A DNA stretch of 10,032 nt from DASWHR01 sp036398095. GTDB lineage: Bacteria > Actinomycetota > AC-67. The stretch is from contig DASWHR010000107.1 of the NCBI GenBank assembly GCA_036398095.1, positions 1-10,032 on the forward strand, in the 5' to 3' direction. Position 1 is the first letter of the stretch. The number at the start of each line of letters is the position of its first letter. The notes under the pieces are model-generated. The model worked only from the letters and a program-made list of their open reading frames with translations, made no database searches and had not been told where the DNA came from. Shown in pieces: positions 1 through 8,257 of the stretch. Position numbers and translations under genes: made by a program.

Positions 1-97
1 CGGGTGCGGGCTCGGGTGCGGGTGCGTGCTCGGGTGCGTGCTCGGGTTCGGGCTCGTGCTCGGGTTCGGGCTCGGGTATGGATTCGGGTTCGGGTTC
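1..97 (-). repeat. Hexamer-type repeat encoding Pro-Glu tail
   Basis: On the plus strand this is a run of imperfect six-base units such as CGGGTT, CGGGCT and CGGGTG. Read on the minus strand in the MFS frame it encodes alternating Glu-Pro, later Glu-His-Ala-Pro, over about residues 432-463. It is low-complexity coding DNA, prone to unit gain and loss, and it continues past the left edge. The opposite strand reads as a Gly/Phe-rich open frame, which is a by-product of the repeat. Confidence 0.8.
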
Positions 98-1390
98 GGC
101 GGCGGGGGGAGGGGCGTCCGTCGGCGCGGCCGTGATCGAAAAGCGACGCGTCTTGTTGAGCGAGAACACGGACGCAGCCGCATAGGCAGCGCCGATCAGC
201 AGCACCGACATCGCCGGCGACCACTCGAGCGCGACCATCGCCGCGGCGATCGCCGTCCCGGACACGCGAGCGACGTTGAACAACATGTCGTAGGCGGCGA
301 AGGCGCGGCCGCGATAGGAGTCGGGCATCTCCTCTTGGACGATCGTGTCGACGGGAATCTTGATGATCGCGTAGGCAAGGCCGACCAGCCAAGCCGACGC
401 GACGACGACCGCGCGCGACAGGGTGATGCCGACCAGGATCATCGTGGTCGCGGCGACGCCGAACGACAGCGGGATCATTCGTTCGCGGCCGACGCGTCGC
501 GCGACGGCCGGCACGATCGCGACGCCGATCCCGATGCCGGCCGCGATTACGCCCAGCAGTGCGGTGATCGCGCCGACCCCCAAGTCAAGGTTCTTGATGA
601 AGTAGGACGCGACCACGCCGGTCATCGCACCGATCAGAAACTGATTCGCCGAGACGGCCGTCAGCGCAAACGTCGCTTTCGCCGATGCGCGCAGGCGGCG
701 CACGCCGTCGACCATCTCGGCGACGACGTCTTTGACGTCCTCGGAGATCGGCTTCACGTTCTTCGGCAGGCCTCGATGCACGTTCAGTCCCCGCGCCAGG
801 ACCGCGCCGCCGGCGAATGCGATCGCCGCGAACCCGGCCGTTGACGTTCCGCCGACCAGCGCCGCCAGCGCGGAGCCGATCCCGAGCCCGATGACGTTCG
901 ACACCGAACCGCCCGTCGAGGTGACGGAGTTCGCGACGAGCAGATCATCCTCGGGAACGAACTGAGGCAGGACTGCCGACATCGTCGCGAGGAAGAACCG
1001 GTTCGCCGACAACACGATCAATACCACGAGATAGAACAGCGGTCCCTGGGTGCCGCGTCCGATGCCGAGCGCGATCGTCGCGGCCAGGACCGCGCGGATC
1101 AGCGGCACGACTTGCAGGATCGTGCGGCGCTCCCACCGGTCGATGAACACGCCGACGAACGGGGCGACGGCACTGAAGGGAACGAGGGTCACGACGGACA
1201 AGATCGCCAGGGTCAGCGCCGGGTTCGATCCCGGGTTGTCGAACAGCAGCAGATCGGCCGTCGCGAGCTGAAAGATGCCGTCACCGATTTGCGAGACCAG
1301 CCGCGTCGAGAAGAACCGGCCGAAGCCGGGTTGGGCGAAGATTTCGCGGACGCGTGCAAGCGTCGTCGGCTGCGGGGCCGATTCGCTCAC
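1..1390 (-). CDS. MFS transporter, 3' end beyond window
   Basis: This is a major facilitator superfamily efflux-type transporter of the inner membrane; the substrate is unknown. The frame opens with GTG at 1390 and stays open to the left edge, giving 463 visible codons and no stop. Residues 1-20 are hydrophilic. The typical first-helix segment FFSTRLVSQIGDGIFQLATA follows, then a short loop with FVGVFIDRWERR, which matches the conserved MFS loop after helix 2. Many further hydrophobic helices run to about residue 415. From about 432 the protein becomes a Pro-Glu/His/Ala tail that leaves the window. The start lies 33 bases after the ino1 stop on the same strand, so it is probably co-transcribed with padR and ino1. 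The ribosome site is weak (GGCGGAA region at 1393-1402). The family is clear; a role in inositol or drug export would be a guess. Confidence 0.82.
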   Translation of the reverse strand, partial: MSESAPQPTTLARVREIFAQPGFGRFFSTRLVSQIGDGIFQLATADLLLFDNPGSNPALTLAILSVVTLVPFSAVAPFVGVFIDRWERRTILQVVPLIRAVLAATIALGIGRGTQGPLFYLVVLIVLSANRFFLATMSAVLPQFVPEDDLLVANSVTSTGGSVSNVIGLGIGSALAALVGGTSTAGFAAIAFAGGAVLARGLNVHRGLPKNVKPISEDVKDVVAEMVDGVRRLRASAKATFALTAVSANQFLIGAMTGVVASYFIKNLDLGVGAITALLGVIAAGIGIGVAIVPAVARRVGRERMIPLSFGVAATTMILVGITLSRAVVVASAWLVGLAYAIIKIPVDTIVQEEMPDSYRGRAFAAYDMLFNVARVSGTAIAAAMVALEWSPAMSVLLIGAAYAAASVFSLNKTRRFSITAAPTDAPPPAAEPEPESIPEPEPEHEPEPEHAPEHAPAPEPAP

Positions 1391-1423
1391 GCGCGTTCCG
1401 CCGCGGATGCGGCGCGACGCCCG

Positions 1424-2602
<1,179 letters not shown>

Positions 2603-2621
2603 TCTCTGTTCCCCTTTCGAG

Positions 2622-2640
2622 CCCCGTATGCAGCACGGGG
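2622..2640 (-). other. Small hairpin just upstream of ino1 ribosome site
   Basis: CCCCGT (2622-2627) and ACGGGG (2635-2640) form a perfect 6-base stem with a 7-base loop, in the 58-base gap between padR and ino1. On the minus-strand transcript it ends about 6 bases before the AGGGG ribosome site (2615-2611). There is no following U-run, so it is not a standard terminator. It could stabilise or separate the ino1 message, or be chance in GC-rich DNA. Confidence 0.3.
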
Positions 2641-2660
2641 ACGTCGTGCGTCCCGGCGTT

Positions 2661-3341
2661 CTACAGTCCGGCGGGCTTTCCTTGGGCGCTCGGCAGCCCC
2701 GTCCGCGGTGCGGTCGGGTTGTCCACCAGCCCCTTCGGTGTCCTATTGGCCGACCGCGGACGGCGCGGGCGCGTCGCGACGCGTTCGCGCGCCGCGGAGC
2801 TCTTCTTCTTCTTCTTTGCCGTCCCTCGTCCGCTCTCTTCGGCGGCGAGCATGTCGGTCAGCCAGCGAATGTCGTGCTCGGTCTCGTTCAATCCGTACTG
2901 CATCAGTTCTTGCGAGTACTCGTCCATGCGGTCGCGCATACGCTTGAGCGATGCGGACATCGCCAGGAGTCGCTCCTGCAGATAGCCGCGGCGCCCTTCG
3001 AGCAGGCGCTTGCGCGTCTCGGGCTTCATGTAGCGCGAGAACGCGAAGCGAAGCATGAACTGATCCCGGTCGGCGATGTTGACGCCGCCGGACTCGAGCA
3101 TATCGGTGAAGGCGGCCTCGCCCTTGGGGGTGATGTGGTAGACGTTCTTGCGACGCGAGGTTTCGCCCTGTGGGGAAGAGATTTCGATCGTGCCGTCGGC
3201 GGCCTGCCGTTTGAGCGAGGGGTAGAGCGACCCGTACGAGATCCGCCAGAAGTGGCCGAGTTGTTCGTCCAGCCGCTTCTTGAGTTCGTAGCCGTGCATG
3301 GACTTCTCCTTCAGAAGCCCCAGAACGGCCAGTTCCAGCAT
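2661..3341 (-). CDS. PadR family transcriptional regulator
   Basis: This is a winged-helix DNA-binding repressor of the PadR family. The 226-residue product opens with the hallmark MLELAVLGLLKEKSMHGYEL. The conserved YGSLYPSLKRQAADGTIE follows at 36-53, and the wing region RRKNVYHITPKGEAAF at 63-78. Residues about 95-170 are helical and charged, typical of the PadR C-terminal (Vir_C-like) dimerisation domain. Residues 171-226 are an unusual basic, Pro-rich, probably disordered tail containing five consecutive lysines. The ATG at 3341 was chosen because it begins the conserved domain and has GAGAGGG (3356-3350) 8 bases upstream; ATGs at 3431 and 3404 lie upstream of or inside the promoter/operator. 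It is first in the leftward group padR-ino1-MFS and is probably autoregulated through the palindromes at 3370-3394. It is similar in position to M. tuberculosis Rv0047c. Confidence 0.93.
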   Translation of the reverse strand: MLELAVLGLLKEKSMHGYELKKRLDEQLGHFWRISYGSLYPSLKRQAADGTIEISSPQGETSRRKNVYHITPKGEAAFTDMLESGGVNIADRDQFMLRFAFSRYMKPETRKRLLEGRRGYLQERLLAMSASLKRMRDRMDEYSQELMQYGLNETEHDIRWLTDMLAAEESGRGTAKKKKKSSAARERVATRPRRPRSANRTPKGLVDNPTAPRTGLPSAQGKPAGL

Positions 3342-3369
3342 CGCGGTTTCCCTCTCGCTTCCTATCGTT

Positions 3370-3404
3370 TCGATATATCGACTCGATATATCGACTCGAT
3401 GCAT
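3370..3404 (-). promoter_or_regulatory. Tandem palindromic operator, likely PadR-binding
   Basis: Two perfect 12-base palindromes, TCGATATATCGA, occur at 3370-3381 and 3383-3394. Each is followed by one base, giving a 13-base direct period. A third, degenerate unit (TCGATGCAT, 3396-3404) continues the register. These are AT-rich islands in otherwise very GC-rich DNA. They lie between the predicted padR transcription start (about 3396) and its ribosome site. PadR proteins commonly repress their own genes by binding AT-rich palindromes near the promoter. The assignment to this PadR is inference from position and symmetry. Confidence 0.7.
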
Positions 3405-3431
3405 TGTGCCCCGCGGGGGAGGGGGTGTCAA
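3403..3431 (-). promoter_or_regulatory. Sigma-70-type promoter for padR(-ino1-MFS)
   Basis: On the minus strand the -35 element TTGACA (3431-3426) is a perfect consensus. A 17-base spacer separates it from the -10 CACAAT (3408-3403). The predicted start is near 3396, giving a leader of about 55 bases that contains both palindromes and the padR ribosome site. It is the best promoter match noticed in the window. Confidence 0.7.
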
Positions 3432-3535
3432 ACATCACGGCGGCACTGATGGAAGGAACTGGATCACGTGGGGAAGGGCTGATATGTCACGAATGTCTAG
3501 AACGCTAAGACTGCCGCCCGGCCGGGTCGCGGAGG

Positions 3536-3541
3536 TACAAT
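3536..3541 (+). promoter_or_regulatory. -10 element for the DUF5318 gene, near-leaderless start
   Basis: TACAAT is a near-perfect -10 hexamer whose predicted start point (about 3548) lies only about 4 bases before the ATG at 3552. No ribosome site is correctly spaced; the only GGAGG (3531-3535) is 16 bases from the ATG and overlaps the promoter. No convincing -35 is seen. Leaderless or nearly leaderless messages are common in actinomycetes. Confidence 0.5.
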
Positions 3542-3551
3542 CGCTCACCTC

Positions 3552-3911
3552 ATGGCCGCGATCGACTACCGATTGGCGAAGCGGGCCGTGCTCCGCGCGG
3601 TCGGCGTGGGCATGCTGTCGAAGATCGATGTCTGCGACGCGCACCCAGACCTGCTCCGCGCCGCCCGCCACATCGGCGAGGCCGCCGAAGACGCCTGCCC
3701 GATCTGCGACTCGAGCGAGCTGCGGCTGGTTCTGTACGCATACGGCCGCGACCTCAAAGCCGGCAACGGCTACGCCCGGCGCGCCGCCGAGCTGCGCGAA
3801 CTCGCCGCCCGCCCGAACGAGGTGTCCTGCTACGTCGTCGAGGTGTGCATGGACTGCAACTGGAACCACCTGGTCCGCTCGTTCTCGACCGGCCGCCGCG
3901 CAGCCGGCTGA
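3552..3911 (+). CDS. DUF5318 family protein, putative zinc ribbon
   Basis: This small soluble protein of 119 residues resembles the DUF5318 family, whose M. tuberculosis member I recall as Rv0049. Its function is unknown. It carries two Cys pairs, CPIC at 49-52 and CMDC at 99-102, spaced as in a zinc ribbon, plus single cysteines at 28 and 93. The N-terminal region is basic (RLAKRAVLRAV), followed by the segment VCDAHPDLLRAARHIGE. The C-terminal pair is followed by NWNHLVRSF. The ATG is supported by the TACAAT box just upstream. It is divergent from padR (210-base gap) and first in a rightward group leading to the penicillin-binding protein. That placement is conserved in mycobacteria and suggests a link with envelope synthesis. 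Family assignment is from memory of the conserved pattern. Confidence 0.85.
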   Translation: MAAIDYRLAKRAVLRAVGVGMLSKIDVCDAHPDLLRAARHIGEAAEDACPICDSSELRLVLYAYGRDLKAGNGYARRAAELRELAARPNEVSCYVVEVCMDCNWNHLVRSFSTGRRAAG

Positions 3912-3960
3912 CCTTCTTTCTTTCGCTCCGCCGGCCCGGCCTGCGCGTAGCCTGATCGGG

Positions 3961-4656
3961 ATGAGCCTTCATTCCCGGCTCGCGGTCGCCTCGGGCGCGT
4001 CCGCGGCGGGAGCGGCGACGCTTCTGCTCGCGCAGCGATTCGATGGGACCGTGCCGGCCGTGTTGATGATGATCCTGGTCGCGCGCGCCGCGGGACCGGC
4101 CGCCGCGCTGCCCGCCGGCGAACTCGCGCGGCAGTCGGCGAGCGATGCGTTGCGTCGCCAGGCCCTGTTCGTTCCCGCGTGGGTTCTGCTCGCCGCCGCC
4201 GCGTCCGTGCGCGCCGGATCGACTGTGCTGGCGGACGTCGCCGGAGCGCACGGCGTCGCCGGGACGGCACTCGTGCGCGGCCCGGTCGCCGTCGTTGCGG
4301 GGATGTGGCTCGCGACGCTGGGCGCGGCGATCGCAATCGGCGGATCGTTTAGCGGATCGGTCGAGTTGAGCGGGCCGCCCGGTGGGATGGGCGGCGCGAT
4401 CGTGCGCCCGCCGCGCATCTCGCGGCGGCTCGAGGCGCTTGGCGTGCTGGCGCAGATCGCATTCGTTGCGGCGCTCGTGGCCGGCGCGCAGATCCGCGCG
4501 TGGACCGATGCGGCCGGGTGGGTCGTGGCGGCCGCGGCGCTCGGCGCCTGGGCATGGTTCGGCCGGCACGCCGCGCTGCTGCCCGTCGCGCCGCTCGCGG
4601 CCGGCGCGCTGTGCGCCGCCGGCTTGGTGTTCGTCGTCGTGGGAGGACGCCTGTGA
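3961..4656 (+). CDS. Polytopic membrane protein, possible degenerate NuoH/HyfC-like subunit
   Basis: This is a 231-residue, Ala-rich membrane protein that I do not firmly recognise. Hydrophobic segments lie near residues 30-50, 68-84, 106-128, 158-178, 184-200 and 205-228. Between the third and fourth is a polar loop, SVELSGPPGGMGGAIVRPPRISRRLEALG (about 133-161). It sits where NuoH/HyfC proteins have the loop that carries conserved Glu residues and an EYSG-type motif before the next helix. The arrangement is similar, but the acidic residues and motif are absent and the protein is shorter than NuoH (about 300 or more residues). The ATG at 3961 lacks a good ribosome site; a TANNNT box (TAGCCT, 3948-3953) just ahead could again give a leaderless start. 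It overlaps the next gene by four bases. CDS confidence is high from GC-phased codon use and the overlap; the homology is tentative. Confidence 0.75.
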   Translation: MSLHSRLAVASGASAAGAATLLLAQRFDGTVPAVLMMILVARAAGPAAALPAGELARQSASDALRRQALFVPAWVLLAAAASVRAGSTVLADVAGAHGVAGTALVRGPVAVVAGMWLATLGAAIAIGGSFSGSVELSGPPGGMGGAIVRPPRISRRLEALGVLAQIAFVAALVAGAQIRAWTDAAGWVVAAAALGAWAWFGRHAALLPVAPLAAGALCAAGLVFVVVGGRL

Positions 4657-6197
4657 GCGACGCGACGCTGATCCAAGCCGCGTTGATTCTTCCCGTCGGC
4701 GCGGCGGTCTTCGCACTGCTGGTCGAAGACGGCGCCGGCGGCCGCTTGATTCCGATGCTGCTGATGGTCGCCGCCGCCGCAAGCGCCGCCGCAGCCGGCG
4801 TGTTCGCGGCGGTCGGCAACGAGGTGGTCTGGCAACGGTTCGAAACCGACGCGTGGCGCGGCGTGCTCTCGGCCGGGGCGCTGGCGGGATCGGCTGCGGC
4901 GATGATCCGAGGGGGCGCCGGCACGCGGGCGGCGCTCGCGATCGGCGGGAGCGCCGCCGCGGCGTCGATCGTCTCGCCCGACGTGTTGTATCTGGGCGTG
5001 ACCTTGGCCGTGTCGTCGGCCGCGTTCGCGGTGGCGTCGTTTGCGGCCTCGCATGTCTCGCCGCTTCGCCGCTCGCGGATGCTGCTTCCGTTGATCGCCG
5101 CCGACGCGCTCGCGATCGGCGGGCTTGCGATCGCGGCACGCGCGACGCTTGCGTTTGAGCCGGTCTCCGGCGCCGCCGGCGGTTTGCTGCTGGCCGGAGC
5201 CGCGCTCCGCCTTGGCTTGATTCCCGCGATCGTCGACGACGCCGTGCGTGCCGAGGCCGGCGCGATCTGGCTCGGACCGGTGCGAGCGCAAGGCGCGCTG
5301 CTGGCCGGGCTCGCCGTCGCCGGATCGTCCTCGCGAGGCTTCTGGTTGCTCGCACTGGGCGCGGCCGGCGCCGCGATCGCGTCCGTTCGTTTGAGCCGCG
5401 ATTCCGATGCGGCCGCCGTGTTGGTCGTTCCGGCGGCGATCGCCGCGGCGGGAATCGGGCTCGGCGGCCCGGTCGCGATCGCCGGCGCGGCCCTGGCGCT
5501 TGCGGCGTCGTTCGCCGCGCTGGTCATGCTGCAATCCTCGGCGTCGCTCGCCGTGCCGACGCTGTCCTTTGCGCCCGCCGGCGGCGCGCTGCTCGGCTTC
5601 GGGTTGGCCGGCGGCGCGCTGTGGCGCGTCGCGGCCGCGCGGCCCGAGTTCGTGCCGGCCGCGGTCGCGCTCGGAGTCGCCGCGGGACTCGCGGCGGTGA
5701 CGGCCTGGGAGGCCGCCGAACGCGGACGCGCGACGCCGTCCGTCGCCCGGCATGCCCCCGCGGCGTTCGTCGCCGCGTCTGTCGCTGTTCCTGCGCTCGT
5801 CGTCGCGGGAGCGCTCGCTTTCGCACCCGGATTCGCCTTCGAACGGGCCGGCACTGCGATCGCGCTCGCGGCCGGGGCCGCGCCGGCGCTTGTCGTGCCG
5901 CCCGAGTCGCTCTCTGAAGGTCTGGGCATCGCGGTCGCCGGACTTGTGCTCGCCGGATTGCTCGCCGGCGGCCTCCGGCGCGGCACGTCCGCGACGCATC
6001 GCGTCGATCCGCCGCCGCGGTGGATGCGCGGGTGGGCGGCGGCGCTGCCCGCACCCCGCGAGCATTCGCTGGACGCGATGGCGCGAGCCGGTCGACTCGC
6101 CCGGCCGTGGCTGATCGCATCGGCCGTCGCAACCGCCGCGGTCGCCGCGGGTCTCGCGCGCCTCATCCTGACGGCCGGGGGCCGAGGATGGTTGTGA
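4653..6197 (+). CDS. Polytopic membrane protein, possible degenerate antiporter-like (NuoN/NuoL-type) subunit
   Basis: This is a 514-residue, extremely Ala-rich membrane protein with roughly 12-14 hydrophobic segments. Length and layout recall the proton-conducting antiporter-like subunits of complex I and hydrogenase-4. Residues 177-193 (GGLLLAGAALRLGLIPA) resemble the helix that normally carries a buried Lys (GxxxKSAQxPxH). Residues 232-272 resemble the following helices, where families read xxDxKRxLAYSTxxQxG; here that part is RLSRDSDAAAVLVVP (246-260). The C-terminal PPPRWMRG...LDAMARAGRLARPWL resembles the amphipathic end of such subunits. The expected lysines and glutamates are missing, so proton pumping is unlikely. 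GTG at 4653 has GGGAGG (4641-4646) with a 6-base spacer and overlaps the previous stop by four bases. It overlaps the penicillin-binding protein start by four bases. The similarity is by eye only. Confidence 0.75.
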   Translation: MSDATLIQAALILPVGAAVFALLVEDGAGGRLIPMLLMVAAAASAAAAGVFAAVGNEVVWQRFETDAWRGVLSAGALAGSAAAMIRGGAGTRAALAIGGSAAAASIVSPDVLYLGVTLAVSSAAFAVASFAASHVSPLRRSRMLLPLIAADALAIGGLAIAARATLAFEPVSGAAGGLLLAGAALRLGLIPAIVDDAVRAEAGAIWLGPVRAQGALLAGLAVAGSSSRGFWLLALGAAGAAIASVRLSRDSDAAAVLVVPAAIAAAGIGLGGPVAIAGAALALAASFAALVMLQSSASLAVPTLSFAPAGGALLGFGLAGGALWRVAAARPEFVPAAVALGVAAGLAAVTAWEAAERGRATPSVARHAPAAFVAASVAVPALVVAGALAFAPGFAFERAGTAIALAAGAAPALVVPPESLSEGLGIAVAGLVLAGLLAGGLRRGTSATHRVDPPPRWMRGWAAALPAPREHSLDAMARAGRLARPWLIASAVATAAVAAGLARLILTAGGRGWL

Positions 6198-8257
6198 AAA
6201 GCAAGACGCGCCCGCCGCGCGGCGGCGCCGCGGCCGACGCGCCGCGGCCGCGCTACTGGCTGCGGCGTCTCTTCGCGCTGGGCCTGGCCGGGGTCGCGCT
6301 GGGGATCTTGCTGTTCGGTATCTACTACGCGTTCGCGAAGGTGCCGGCGCCCGAAGATATCGCGACTGCGCGGTCGAGCGTCGTGGAAGATTACAAGGGC
6401 CGCTTCATCGGGCGGCTGCACGGCAGTGAAGATCGCGCGATCGTCCCGCTCGAGCAGATCCCCGAGGTCGCGCGGAACGCGGTGATCGCCGCCGAGGACC
6501 GCCGCTTCTATCAGCACAAGGGAATCTCGCCGCTGGGGGTGGTGCGCGCCGCGCTCGCGAACCTGATGGCCGGCGAGATCAAGCAAGGCGGCTCGACGAT
6601 CACGCAGCAGTACGTCAAAAACGCTTTTGTCGGCCGCGAGCGGTCCTTCATGCGCAAGTTCAAAGAAGCAGTTGTGTCGGTGAAGCTCGAACGCAAGTGG
6701 AGCAAGGATCAGATCCTGTCGGCGTATCTGAACACCATCTACTTCGGACGCGGCGCCTACGGCATCGATGCCGCGGCGCGCGCCTACTTTGGGATTCCCG
6801 CATCGCGTCTGAACCTGGCACAGTCGGCGATGCTCGCCGGTCTGATCCGAGCGCCCGAGAATCTGGAGCCAACCAAGGAACCCGAGGCGGCCAAGCGTGT
6901 GCGCGACCGAGTGCTCGACGGCATGGTCGAGATGAGGATGATCGAGTCCGCCGAACGGGACGATGCCAAAGAGACCGAGATCGCCGCGATCGCGCGCTCG
7001 GCCGGGATCACCGGACGCGGCGCCTACTTCCTCGATGCCGTCCGCCGCGAGCTGGTCGAACGCTTCGGGGAAGATCAGGTCTTGCGCGGCGGCCTGCGCG
7101 TGCGCACGACGATGGACGTCGAGATGCAAAAGGCCGCGGAAGAGGCCGTCGCCGGCGTGCTCGATCGCGAAACCGATCCCGAGGCGGCGCTGGTGTCGGT
7201 CGATCCGGCAACCGGCGCGATCCGCGCCTACGTGGGCGGCCGCAACTACGCGGCCCAGCAGTTCGACCTTGCGGCATCGAAACGGCAACCGGGATCCTCG
7301 TTCAAGCCGTTCGTGCTGGCCGCCTCGCTCGAAAACGGCGGATCGCTGGCGAGCGCCTACCGCGCGCCGTCGACGATCACGCTGCAGACGGGTGGCAAGC
7401 CGTGGACCGTGTCGAACTACGACCGCAAGGATTACGGGACGCTTAGCCTTGCCGATGCGACGGCGAACAGCGTCAACACCGTGTATGCGCAACTGATCAT
7501 GGACGTCGGAGCGAAGAACGTCGTCGACGTCGCCGGCCGGCTCGGCATCCGATCCAAACTCGATGCGCTCCCGTCGCTCGCGCTCGGAACGGAAGAGGTT
7601 TCGGTGCGAGAGATGACGGCGGCCTACGCGACGCTTGCCGCCGACGGGAAGCGAGTCGACGCGCACATGATCGTGCGTGTCAACGATCGAGAAGGCAAGG
7701 AGCTGTATCGCTTCTCCGACTCGGCTGAGAAGAAGATCGAGTCCACCGTTGCGCGCAACGTCACCGCCGCGATGGTGCGCGTCGTGAAGTCCGGCACCGG
7801 CCGCAGCGCCGACATCGGCCGGCCGATGGCCGGCAAGACCGGAACCACCGAGAATCATCGGGACGCCTGGTTCGCCGGGTATACGCCGAACCTCGCGACC
7901 GTCGTGTGGATGGGCTATCCGGACGGAACGCGTACCATGGAGCGCGTGCGAGGAAGCGCGGTCGTCGGCGGAGGATTCCCGGCACGCATCTGGAAGGCCT
8001 TCATGCGTGAGGCCTTGGACGGCGTGAAGGCCGCGAGCTTCCCCGCCGCCGATCCGATCGCGCCGAGCGGGTCGCCGTCGCCGACCGGATCGAACAGCAC
8101 AACGCCGGGCCCGAAGCTCACGATCCTGCCCAAGCCGACCGGAACGCCGACTCAGACGCAGAGCCAGTCTCCATCGCCGAGCCCTTCCCCGTCGGCGACC
8201 GCGACGCAGAAAGTCGGCGCGTCGCCGTCACCAGGCGGAGGTGCGGCCGCGGCGTGA
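6194..8257 (+). CDS. Class A penicillin-binding protein (transglycosylase/transpeptidase)
   Basis: This bifunctional membrane-anchored enzyme polymerises lipid II glycan strands and cross-links stem peptides. It is the counterpart of mycobacterial PonA1. The 687-residue product has a basic cytoplasmic N-terminus and one anchor helix (about 26-49). The GT51 domain carries EDRRFYQHKG with catalytic Glu101, GGSTITQQ at 132-139, and the RKWSKDQILSAYLNTIYFG block. The transpeptidase domain has all three motifs: S368-SF-K371, S426-V-N428 and K548-T-G550. A Ser/Pro/Thr-rich tail from about 615 is probably a flexible wall-spanning segment. GTG at 6194 is preferred because it makes a GTGA overlap with the upstream stop and has GAGG (6184-6187) 6 bases ahead. 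ATG at 6188 would add two residues and is possible. Both activities should be intact. Confidence 0.96.
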   Translation: MKSKTRPPRGGAAADAPRPRYWLRRLFALGLAGVALGILLFGIYYAFAKVPAPEDIATARSSVVEDYKGRFIGRLHGSEDRAIVPLEQIPEVARNAVIAAEDRRFYQHKGISPLGVVRAALANLMAGEIKQGGSTITQQYVKNAFVGRERSFMRKFKEAVVSVKLERKWSKDQILSAYLNTIYFGRGAYGIDAAARAYFGIPASRLNLAQSAMLAGLIRAPENLEPTKEPEAAKRVRDRVLDGMVEMRMIESAERDDAKETEIAAIARSAGITGRGAYFLDAVRRELVERFGEDQVLRGGLRVRTTMDVEMQKAAEEAVAGVLDRETDPEAALVSVDPATGAIRAYVGGRNYAAQQFDLAASKRQPGSSFKPFVLAASLENGGSLASAYRAPSTITLQTGGKPWTVSNYDRKDYGTLSLADATANSVNTVYAQLIMDVGAKNVVDVAGRLGIRSKLDALPSLALGTEEVSVREMTAAYATLAADGKRVDAHMIVRVNDREGKELYRFSDSAEKKIESTVARNVTAAMVRVVKSGTGRSADIGRPMAGKTGTTENHRDAWFAGYTPNLATVVWMGYPDGTRTMERVRGSAVVGGGFPARIWKAFMREALDGVKAASFPAADPIAPSGSPSPTGSNSTTPGPKLTILPKPTGTPTQTQSQSPSPSPSPSATATQKVGASPSPGGGAAAA

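Noticed and set aside
26..844. Plus-strand open frame with Gly/Phe-rich start and Arg/Asp-rich body.
   Set aside because: It is the antisense of the MFS transporter; composition is typical of a shadow frame in GC-rich DNA and there is no family pattern.
3342..3551. The 210-base divergent gap was searched for a small gene or RNA.
   Set aside because: Apart from the operator array and the two promoters, no small coding frame with a ribosome site or stable RNA fold was evident.
3889..3924. CCGGC/GCCGG stem followed by a pyrimidine run TTCTTTCTTT after the DUF5318 stop, considered as a terminator.
   Set aside because: The stem is only 5 bases with a 9-base loop and the T-run is interrupted by C; too weak to call.
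3969..6065. Minus-strand open frame of 698 codons rich in Arg, Gly and Glu.
   Set aside because: Low-complexity shadow. The plus-strand reading gives regular hydrophobic helices, ribosome sites and stop/start overlaps.
4349..7858. Minus-strand open frame of 1169 codons.
   Set aside because: It runs opposite the membrane gene pair and the penicillin-binding protein, whose catalytic motifs are intact; the length only reflects scarcity of stops at high GC.
7976..8257. Ser/Pro/Thr-rich end of the penicillin-binding protein, considered as a separate domain or frameshift.
   Set aside because: Low-complexity Pro-rich tails are common in actinobacterial class A penicillin-binding proteins, and the frame stays consistent to the stop.
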